The notes beneath the pieces are model-generated. The model searched no databases and was not told the origin of the DNA. It saw only the letters and a program-made list of their open reading frames with translations. Of a DNA stretch of 6,574 nucleotides, positions 1 to 4,653 are shown piece after piece (the first letter of the stretch is position 1; each line of letters opens with the position of its first letter). The position numbers and the translations under genes are program-made. The stretch is from Desulfobulbaceae bacterium UBA2775 (lineage in GTDB: Bacteria > Desulfobacterota > Desulfobulbia > Desulfobulbales > Desulfocapsaceae), in assembly GCA_002352445.1 (NCBI GenBank), contig DEIL01000113.1, positions 1-6,574 of the forward strand, given 5' to 3'.

Positions 1-256
1 CCGGAAAACGCACCAGGTAACTGTTTGAGATAATAGAGATTATTGTGCTACATTGTGGCAGTTTTGTCCTGAGATCAGCTGGAGATTGTATGGGTAAGGT
101 GTTAAGTTGTGGTAAGGTAAACAGTGCTAAAGTATTCGAGGGTACCGTATTAATATGATAGTTGGAATAGCTTGGGATGGGAGATCCCGCCAAGGGAAAG
201 GATATCGGTTATTCCCTTGACAGGGGAGAGGAGTACTGCGCTTACTCGTTTGCCGG
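1..256. other. Left flank, no supported gene
   Basis: All three plus frames meet a stop within the first 33 bases (TGA, TAA and TAA), so a gene ending at the left edge is possible, for example one finishing PENAPGNCLR at 31-33, but cannot be judged. An open minus frame of about 67 codons runs off the left edge; it has no start codon and an unremarkable composition. The one clear structure is the hairpin at 191-219, listed separately. Confidence 0.4.
191..219 (-). terminator. Stem-loop downstream of the 92-codon gene
   Basis: CAAGGGAA at 191-198 and TTCCCTTG at 212-219 form a perfect 8-bp stem around a 13-base loop. It begins 37 bases after the minus-strand stop codon at 257-259. No T-run follows on either strand, so a canonical intrinsic terminator is not shown. 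It could instead be a 3'-end stabilising hairpin or a Rho-dependent end. Confidence 0.3.
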
Positions 257-535
257 TTAGGTTTCGGCTAACATATTTTCCAGTTCCTCCTCGGTAAGGG
301 CCGGATAACGAGCCAGAATCCTCTCCTTTATTCCGCTCAAGTATGGCCCGGAGGTCTTTTCTCGCACCGAGGATCGCATCTCGCTTGAGGTATTCCCTGT
401 GTTCTCTTTCTGCATCCTTTGGTCGTTGTCCAGAGGCAATGGCCCAGCTTTCCCGCTTATCAGCGTTTCTAGCGGAGACAGCGCCTCTTCTGATCCTTTT
501 TTGACCGGTTTTTGTTGGGAGTTTTTAGTAGTCAT
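257..535 (-). CDS. Small hypothetical protein, 92 aa
   Basis: I do not recognise this protein. The first 55 or so residues are rich in K, S, E, Q, N and T and look disordered. The last 25 or so (IKERILARYPALTEEELENM and the residues after it) look like an amphipathic, acidic helical region of the kind that could serve as a short docking segment. There is no signal peptide, membrane segment or cysteine. The ATG at 535 has a good ribosome site, AGAGG seven bases upstream, which supports translation. A TATAAT lies at 558-563 on the same strand but lacks a good -35. The gene lies downstream of the structured RNA region (599-778) on the same strand, so those RNA elements could be part of its leader. 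The real-gene call rests on the ribosome site and the protein-like C-terminus. Confidence 0.55.
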   Translation of the reverse strand: MTTKNSQQKPVKKGSEEALSPLETLISGKAGPLPLDNDQRMQKENTGNTSSEMRSSVREKTSGPYLSGIKERILARYPALTEEELENMLAET

Positions 536-557
536 GGATTAACCTCTATACGCTCCA

Positions 558-563
558 ATTATA
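558..563 (-). promoter_or_regulatory. Possible -10 box for the 92-codon gene
   Basis: The minus strand reads TATAAT, a perfect -10 hexamer, 22 bases upstream of the start codon. The position 17 bases further upstream reads CCGCTC, a poor -35. Transcription from here would give a leader of only about 16 nt that excludes the RNA motif copies. Confidence 0.25.
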
Positions 564-600
564 GAGACGTAGACACCTCGGAGCGGGAAAAGGCGCAACG

Positions 601-653
601 CTTTAGCAGCATTTATCAGTCGCCCTGCAAGTTGTTAGAATTAAATCGGCGAC
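601..653 (-). repeat. RNA motif copy B (diverged tandem copy)
   Basis: On the minus strand this begins GUCGCC, immediately followed by GAUUU, then a loop ending ACUUGCAG, the closing arm GGCGAC, and the tail UGAUAAAUGCUGCUAAAG. It aligns with copy A (726-775) in every segment, including GAUUU after the first arm, CUUGC before the second, and AAAU-purine-CUGCUAAAG in the tail. The 6-bp stem (648-653 with 619-624) is perfect although its sequence differs from that of copy A. Unlike copy A it has no promoter with room upstream and no convincing terminator. It may be a decayed paralogue or part of the leader of the 92-codon gene. Confidence 0.55.
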
Positions 654-672
654 GCTTGTCGTCAACAGGCAC

Positions 673-705
673 AAAAAAACCCACTCAGCAATTGCTAAAG
701 CGGGT
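673..705 (-). terminator. Rho-independent terminator of the candidate small RNA
   Basis: On the minus strand ACCCGCTTTAGC, an AATT loop and GCTGAGTGGGT form a stem with internal mismatches, followed directly by seven T residues (673-679). This is the only canonical intrinsic terminator in the window. No gene ends near it on this strand: the closest upstream minus-strand stop is about 600 bases away, at 1309. That favours a short dedicated transcript. Confidence 0.75.
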
Positions 706-725
706 ATAAATATCTCTATCCCTCT

Positions 726-775
726 CTTTAGCAGTATTTGTATAGCGCTCGCAAGCTGAGCTTCAAATCAGCGCT
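726..775 (-). repeat. RNA motif copy A
   Basis: This is the core shared with copy B: stem arm AGCGCU, loop starting GAUUU and ending GCUUGCG, stem arm AGCGCU, then AUACAAAUACUGCUAAAG. Relative to copy B the stem shows A-U to G-C, G-C to U-A and U-A to C-G replacements at three of six pairs while pairing is kept. It sits inside the candidate small RNA. Confidence 0.55.
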
Positions 776-783
776 GATGGTCA

Positions 784-813
784 AATATAGTATAAAAAAT
801 TAGAACACGTCAA
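784..813 (-). promoter_or_regulatory. Promoter of the candidate small RNA
   Basis: The minus strand carries TTGACG (808-813) and TATATT (784-789) with an 18-base spacer, each five of six to the sigma70 consensus. Transcription would start near 777-778, just before the first stem of the RNA. The spacer is AT-rich. No operator is obvious. Confidence 0.5.
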
Positions 814-1308
814 GGTGTATAATTTGGAGGAAGGAGTTGAGTTCCTGCTTAATATACATGGCATGCAAAATTGTCTGGAACCATCTTTGATTTTAAAGAG
901 TCCTTTTCTCGTTAGGCTATTCTTGGTTTTCTAGAGATCGAAACAGAGTTATTTGTTGTTAGGTTTTGGGAACAACTTCTTCTTTGAATTCACAGTAGTT
1001 ATGCTGCAGATTTTCTCCAAGTTTAGAGCTTCGGTATGGCTATCTTAACGCTATGTTCACCGGACGGCCCCAATCGAAGCGGCGGGGCGTTCCTCGATTA
1101 TCTTTTACTAATGCCGAGTTGCCAGTTTTATTGATGGCGCTCTCGCACATAACACCAGTTATGTATTCCTTACAATTATAATTTCGAACCGCTTATCTGT
1201 TCGTGGTTGGCTCAACCTGAGGTCAATTTGATAAAATCAGATCTTGGATATGGCTATATTACCTGTCTAGCGCGTAAATGCTACAGAGGTATTCAATATT
1301 CATGGTTT
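814..1308. other. AT-rich spacer without a supported gene
   Basis: I see no coding frame with a ribosome site and protein-like content. A GGAGGAAGGAG at 826-836 precedes a TTG-initiated frame of only 17 codons. Short inverted repeats are present: GTTGTT/AACAAC at 955-976, followed by a T-rich run; GCCCC/GGGGC at 1067-1088; AATCGA/TCGATT at about 1072-1099; and ACATAAC/GTTATGT at 1147-1164. A GC-rich island at about 1060-1100 stands out from its surroundings. No terminator was recognised for the regulator gene that ends at 1309. Confidence 0.45.
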
Positions 1309-1806
1309 TCAAACCTGCCTAGATCCATCTAAGGGTAACCGTGTCGAATTCTTCACTTCCCGCAGAGAGAGACTTGACTGGATAGATGTCACTCCAGGGA
1401 GCTTCCGTAGTACTTTCCTGAGAAATTGTTCATATGCTACCAAGTCCTGGGCTACAATTTGGAGGATATAGTCTGCCTCTCCTGTAACATTGTGACAGGA
1501 GAGTACTTCAGGAATATTCTGTATTGCCTCCTCGAACTGCGACGGCGCATCATCTGTGTGGTTGGCAAAACATATCTGCACCAAAGCTAGAACACCAAAG
1601 CCTAATCGGTAACGGTTGAGATTGGCCTGATAGCTATCAATATAGCCTTCTTCCTCAAGACGTTTAAGTCTCCGCCAGCACGGTGTTTCACTCAACGAAA
1701 GTGTTTCGGCAACTTTAACGTTAGATATGCGTCCATCGTCTTGCACCAACGCTAAAAGGGAATAATCAGTGGTATCTAATCCTGTTTTTAGAGAATTCTT
1801 TCTCAT
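1309..1806 (-). CDS. Lrp/AsnC family transcriptional regulator
   Basis: At 165 residues it has the length and order of a full Lrp/AsnC protein. A winged helix-turn-helix occupies about residues 11-60 (DDGRISNVKVAETLSLSETP, then CWRRLKRLEEEGYI as the recognition helix and following turn). A short linker leads to the RAM ligand-binding domain at about 68-152, with the typical VTGEADYILQIVAQD stretch at 107-121. The family forms dimers to octamers, binds amino acids and acts locally or globally. The ATG at 1806 has GGAGG five bases upstream. It is divergent from a LysE/RhtB exporter, a common pairing in which the regulator controls the exporter in response to its substrate; that role is inferred. 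It resembles E. coli Lrp in the DDGRISNV and TPC motifs, but orthology is not claimed. Confidence 0.93.
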   Translation of the reverse strand: MRKNSLKTGLDTTDYSLLALVQDDGRISNVKVAETLSLSETPCWRRLKRLEEEGYIDSYQANLNRYRLGFGVLALVQICFANHTDDAPSQFEEAIQNIPEVLSCHNVTGEADYILQIVAQDLVAYEQFLRKVLRKLPGVTSIQSSLSLREVKNSTRLPLDGSRQV

Positions 1807-1930
1807 TATAGCCTCCTTTCAGTGGAATCTTCCAATTTAGTTCCATGTTTTCTGTGACAAAGCAAGTTAATTCCAACATTATCCCAGTATACTGATTGCA
1901 ATTATATTTGATTAGTGGAGGGCTATAATC
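1807..1930. promoter_or_regulatory. Divergent regulator-exporter control region
   Basis: This 124-bp gap must hold both promoters. On the plus strand TATACT at 1888-1893 is a good -10 for the exporter, but no good -35 lies at the right distance, as expected for an activator-dependent promoter. TTCCA occurs at 1830, 1841 and 1871, 11 and 30 bases apart, so on roughly one face of the helix. The first copy is half of the dyad TGGAATCTTCCA (1823-1834). ATTGCAAT at 1895-1902 is a further dyad. These are plausible regulator sites by position only. No convincing minus-strand promoter was found. Confidence 0.4.
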
Positions 1931-2572
1931 ATGATTGAACCAACTTTACTGTATCTATACCTCACCACACTCATAGCAGTTTACTTATCACCCGGCCCGG
2001 ATATGGCCCTTGTTTTGGCTGTCTCAGCCAGTCAAGGCAGGCGAGCGGGAGTGAATACCGTCATAGGTATTGCCGCTGCACGCACGGTGCACGTTATGGG
2101 GTCGGGTCTGGGTTTGGCGGTACTCTTTGCAACTCATCCAGGTTTTCAGGACATTGTTCGTATTGTGGGGGCGGGATATCTGTTTTTTTGGGCATGGAAG
2201 ATGCTGCGTTCTCCACTGGCTGAAGCAGATGTCTCCACGACAACTGCTTCAGTAGGTTCAAATATATTGCGTGGTTTTTTTACCAATTTATTGAATCCAA
2301 AAGCACTACTGTTTTGTAGTCTGCTGCTTCCTCAGTTTACATCGTCTGATGGAGGATCCTTGTTTTCGCAATTCATATTACTTGGAGGGGTGTTGGTGAC
2401 CATAGGCCTGTTGTTTGATCTTATTTACGCATTTCTTGCAGATGGGTTAGTGCAACGCCTTGGGAACAAAATGATTAAAAATACGCGCCTCAGGTCACGT
2501 CTGGAGAAAACTCGCAATTGGCTCATGATTGTCGTATTGGGAGGCATAGCAATTCGCTTGTTGATCGGTTAG
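1931..2572 (+). CDS. LysE/RhtB family amino-acid exporter
   Basis: This 213-residue protein is predicted to be an inner-membrane exporter of the LysE/RhtB superfamily, which uses the proton-motive force to expel amino acids or their derivatives. Family signatures are clear: YLSPGPDMALVLAVSASQGR at 18-37, GIAAARTVHVMGSGLGLAVL at about 46-65, the GAGYLFFWAWKMLR segment near 80-93, and LLNPKALLFCSLLLPQF at 120-136. Six hydrophobic segments can be placed at about 5-25, 42-67, 72-91, 112-136, 146-170 and 196-212, the normal arrangement for this length. The ATG at 1931 is preceded by GGAGGG with an 8-base spacer. It is divergent from an Lrp/AsnC gene, which suggests amino-acid-responsive control. 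The substrate (threonine, homoserine, lysine, leucine or another) cannot be read from sequence. Confidence 0.93.
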   Translation: MIEPTLLYLYLTTLIAVYLSPGPDMALVLAVSASQGRRAGVNTVIGIAAARTVHVMGSGLGLAVLFATHPGFQDIVRIVGAGYLFFWAWKMLRSPLAEADVSTTTASVGSNILRGFFTNLLNPKALLFCSLLLPQFTSSDGGSLFSQFILLGGVLVTIGLLFDLIYAFLADGLVQRLGNKMIKNTRLRSRLEKTRNWLMIVVLGGIAIRLLIG

Positions 2573-2599
2573 CGAGTTTAAAAGGTTAAAATGTCAATT

Positions 2600-2623
2600 G
2601 CCAATCTCTATCGATTTATTGGC
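2600..2623. terminator. Weak hairpin between convergent genes
   Basis: GCCAAT at 2600-2605 and ATTGGC at 2618-2623 form a perfect 6-bp stem with a 12-base loop, in the 66-bp gap between the convergent exporter and DUF1330 genes. There is no T-run directly after it on either strand; the minus strand has only a scattered ACATTTT further on. Bidirectional termination is suggested by position. Confidence 0.25.
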
Positions 2624-2638
2624 TATATCTCTCAGTTC

Positions 2639-2953
2639 CTATTCTCGCGGCTGCAGACCATGCACTAACGTTAGAAACTCCATCTTGGTGCCTGCTCGAC
2701 GAAACTCGGAAATTAGTTGATAATCGACATCTGCATACCAGTCCTTGGCTGCCTGTTCTGTGGGAAAGCGGAAAATGATCATTCGCCCACTCCGTGGGGC
2801 AATACCTTCAAGATGAATCGGATGGTCGTCATAGGTCATAAATTCGCCTTGATATTTTTTTAACAGTGGGAAAAACCCCTTTTCATATTTACGGTAAGTC
2901 TCAGCATCAGTGATAATCAAATTAACCACCATATACACTGGAGTATCAGTCAT
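2639..2953 (-). CDS. DUF1330-like small protein
   Basis: At 104 residues it fits the DUF1330 family, small proteins with a dimeric alpha/beta-barrel (ferredoxin-like) fold and no generally established reaction. The pattern is visible: an N-terminal strand YMVVNLIITDAETYRKYEKG (7-26), LEGIAPRSGRMIIFRFPTEQ (48-67) corresponding to the family's strand ending in FP, then AAKDWYADVDYQLISEFR (68-85) and the closing strand KMEFLTLVHGL (90-100). The ATG at 2953 has AAGGA six bases upstream. It is a single gene convergent with the exporter. No signal peptide or metal site is seen. Its C-terminal strand is a little unlike typical members, but the family call is fairly secure. The function is unknown. 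Confidence 0.8.
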   Translation of the reverse strand: MTDTPVYMVVNLIITDAETYRKYEKGFFPLLKKYQGEFMTYDDHPIHLEGIAPRSGRMIIFRFPTEQAAKDWYADVDYQLISEFRRAGTKMEFLTLVHGLQPRE

Positions 2954-2986
2954 AACTTATCCTTCGACAGTTTTTATGAGATGTTA

Positions 2987-3014
2987 AGTATTTATTATTG
3001 ATTGGCTTCCTCAA
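2987..3014 (-). promoter_or_regulatory. Possible promoter of the DUF1330-like gene
   Basis: The minus strand carries TTGAGG (3009-3014) and AATACT (2987-2992) with a 16-base spacer, each four of six to the sigma70 consensus. Transcription near 2980 would give a leader of about 27 nt containing the AAGGA ribosome site. This is a modest match in AT-rich DNA. Confidence 0.3.
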
Positions 3015-3078
3015 AGTTCTTCTTTATTTAGAGTCGATATAAATGTTCAAAATCGCCAAATATCATCGGTGCCATCAT

Positions 3079-3267
3079 ATAATAGAATTATGGTAACGTT
3101 ATACCATTCGACTTGGTTTTGTTGCACCATAGTGAAAATAATTCCAGACCATCAATATTCTCTGGAAGAATCATGGACTTCAGGATGTCTTTTTCCTGTC
3201 AGGAAAATTCTGATTTTCAAAAGGTCAAAATGGCCTTCCGGTGTTGCTAGGTTTTCAAGACAACACC
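3079..3267. repeat. Cluster of consecutive inverted repeats
   Basis: Six dyads follow one another in about 190 bp with little gap: ATAAT/ATTAT (3079-3091); ATGGTA/TACCAT around a 6-base centre (3090-3107); TTCCAGA/TCTGGAA with a 12-base loop (3142-3167); TTTTCCTG/CAGGAAAA around one base (3191-3207); AAGGTCA/TGGCCTT with a 3-base loop and one G-T wobble in plus-strand RNA (3221-3237); and GGTGTTG/CAACACC with a 14-base loop (3240-3267). GAAAAT/ATTTTC (3203-3218) overlaps the fourth, so those two would exclude each other. A plus-strand TATAAT at 3078-3083 lies at the left end. An 82-codon frame across it lacks a ribosome site and looks random. It could be operators, a structured RNA, or the 3' end of the porin transcript. 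Confidence 0.4.
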
Positions 3268-3347
3268 ATGTTTGCAGATACAGGAATAAGGTACAGTTCA
3301 GTATATATCAACATTGACAGACATTTGGTTTGGCAACCTTAGGGAAA

Positions 3348-4592
3348 TCACAAGGCAATACGTACTCGTAGACTGTATGCCCACAAGCTATCTTCCTCCA
3401 GATTGAGTGCCGGGTCCTTGATGTACTGAATAGACGGGGTAACAGCTAATTCCTTAGTAAATTGATATCTCCAGAACAATTCTGTCGTATACTGGTCATC
3501 CGCACCGTCAAACGACGCTTGGTTTGGTTTACCCCAGTTGAGACCTAAACCTATTACACCACGCATTGGAATTGGCTGATAACCGACTCCGACAGTCATT
3601 GATTTTTCAAGGAGGCTGCCGCTATCTTCGGTATATCCGCCACGAACAAAGGGCAGCCATTTATCATAGACCCATTGCTGCCAGGAAGCGTTGAGCCCCC
3701 AGCCGTCAGGCGTACCGTTTGCCCGCTCGTCGATATGCCAGAAGGTGACATGCACATTATCAAAGTACAACTTGTCCTGTTTGGGAGTAAAACCTACCTC
3801 TATCCATTTGAAAAAATCACTGTTGTTGGCCACCGAGTCAAAACCGTCGAAAGGTTGGGTGGGATCGGAGTTGGCATCTGCTATCCCTGCCTGAACATAT
3901 ACTTTACTACCAATCATACCACCAGCTGCAACGCCCAGGGTGGCATCGTTCGGAAGATCCATTGCAGCAGAACCGGTAGAGAAAACAAAGTTATTAAAAC
4001 CGGTCCATGGGCTGGCAAGCAGGTACACATCAGCGAAATCAGTCGCATCAAGAAAGCCGCCGACAAACGCCCATTTTCCTTCGGCAAAATACTGTTTCCA
4101 GTACAGGTTGGTCAGGCGTGTCTGCTGATCACTGAACGGTGGTTCGAACAACCCTACATACCCGCTCTCAAACCCGAGGCCACTCGGGGGAACATCAGTG
4201 TAGCTATGACGATTTTCAACCTTCCAGTTCAGGCTCCCTTTGTTTGGGCCTCTGTGGTTCACCAAATCCCAATATCCGAAGAATCGGACCATGCCGCCAC
4301 TTGCGTTATCTTCACCTGGACTGTCGTTTACGCTCATAAAGAGGGCAGAGTAATCAAGGCTCCAGTTAAACCCGGTTCGCTCTGCTATACCGTTCTTCCA
4401 GTCGTGTAGAGGGGCCAGCAACCGCGACTCATAGAGTGGGTTGGTTTCACGGTCAAAAGTAATCTGGTTTTCTACCTCATCTGTAGAGAGGCGGGGGCGG
4501 ACAGTATCCTCGGTGGTTGCTCCGGTGGCCAGTGCTGTTGTGGCAAAGGCAAAAAATGCCGCAGGCAGCCATTTGAGTATTATCGATTTCAT
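3348..4592 (-). CDS. OprB-family outer-membrane (carbohydrate-type) porin
   Basis: At 414 residues it is close to the family's usual length. A signal peptide is clear: MKSIILKWLP, then AAFFAFATTALA, with likely cleavage after residue 22. The mature part alternates polar and hydrophobic residues rich in W, Y, F and G, as in a beta-barrel. The pattern resembles OprB porins: KWAFVGGFLDATDFAD (173-188), an AGIADANSDP segment (235-244), FWHIDERANGTPDGWGLNAS (284-303), LPFVRGGYTEDSGS (313-326), then YTTELFWRYQFTKELAVTPS (368-387) before QYIKDP. It ends in Leu rather than the common terminal Phe. The ATG at 4592 is the only usable start in frame, yet no Shine-Dalgarno sequence lies ahead of it. It is the second gene after a secreted amidohydrolase, 61 bases apart. 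Specificity may not be for sugars despite the family name. Confidence 0.82.
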   Translation of the reverse strand: MKSIILKWLPAAFFAFATTALATGATTEDTVRPRLSTDEVENQITFDRETNPLYESRLLAPLHDWKNGIAERTGFNWSLDYSALFMSVNDSPGEDNASGGMVRFFGYWDLVNHRGPNKGSLNWKVENRHSYTDVPPSGLGFESGYVGLFEPPFSDQQTRLTNLYWKQYFAEGKWAFVGGFLDATDFADVYLLASPWTGFNNFVFSTGSAAMDLPNDATLGVAAGGMIGSKVYVQAGIADANSDPTQPFDGFDSVANNSDFFKWIEVGFTPKQDKLYFDNVHVTFWHIDERANGTPDGWGLNASWQQWVYDKWLPFVRGGYTEDSGSLLEKSMTVGVGYQPIPMRGVIGLGLNWGKPNQASFDGADDQYTTELFWRYQFTKELAVTPSIQYIKDPALNLEEDSLWAYSLRVRIAL

Positions 4593-4618
4593 TTCGGTGA
4601 GGTTTAGAAGAGGGAAAC

Positions 4619-4636
4619 GGGACGCCGAAGCGCCCC
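4619..4636 (-). promoter_or_regulatory. cUUCGg-capped hairpin between the operon genes
   Basis: The minus-strand RNA GGGGCGCUUCGGCGUCCC forms a 7-bp stem (one G-U pair) closed by a C(UUCG)G tetraloop, an exceptionally stable type. It begins 17 bases after the amidohydrolase stop and ends 26 bases before the porin ATG. The sequence after it is GUUUCCCUCUUCU, not a true U-run, so full termination is unlikely. Partial attenuation, a 3'-end stabiliser of the first cistron or an RNA-processing boundary fit better. Confidence 0.5.
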
Positions 4637-4653
4637 CGCTGGTTTAAATTTTA

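Larger units (their letters stand above)
673..778 (-). ncRNA. Candidate structured small RNA, about 105 nt
   Basis: A sigma70-like promoter (784-813) and an intrinsic terminator (673-705) bracket about 105 nt with no reading frame to speak of. The 5' half contains AGCGCU twice (770-775 and 744-749), which pair across a 20-nt loop and enclose an AAGC-UCA-GCUU mini-hairpin. Next come AAAUACUGCUAAAG, a purine-rich GAGAGGGAUAGAGAUA stretch that looks single-stranded, and the terminator hairpin. The core recurs as copy B at 601-653. UGCUAAAG can pair either with nothing nearby, leaving it free as a possible seed, or with CUUUAGCA of the terminator stem, so an attenuator-like switch is also possible. 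I do not match it to a small RNA family I know. The start is inferred from the -10 spacing. Confidence 0.55.

Noticed and set aside
122..135. Possible third copy of the RNA motif tail on the plus strand (AGTGCTAAAGTATT)
   Set aside because: Only the 8-mer TGCTAAAG and a few neighbouring bases match; there is no GAUUU loop and no pairing arms, so chance is enough.
512..709. Plus-strand 65-codon frame
   Set aside because: It is antisense to the RNA motif copy B and runs into the minus-strand terminator; it has no ribosome site and looks like random translation.
1064..1095. tRNA-like T-arm on the minus strand (TTCGATT loop)
   Set aside because: The flanking stem has a central G-G mismatch and the wrong closing pair, and no acceptor, D or anticodon arms can be placed.
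1040..1164. Integron attC-like site
   Set aside because: The short TTAAC and GTTAT-type ends do not give the paired core sites, and the long imperfect palindrome is missing.
2604..2612. Nine-base complementarity between the exporter's 3' region and the candidate small RNA (ATCTCTATC)
   Set aside because: About one such match is expected by chance in a window of this size, and it lies in a 3' flank rather than near a ribosome site.
3069..3317. Plus-strand 82-codon frame starting GTG in the spacer upstream of the DUF1330-like gene
   Set aside because: It has no ribosome site, a random-looking composition rich in W, C and H, and the inverted repeats run through it.
3675..4409. Long plus-strand frame of 244 codons opposite the porin
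   Set aside because: The minus-strand frame has a signal peptide and OprB-type pattern over its whole length; the plus frame is its shadow.
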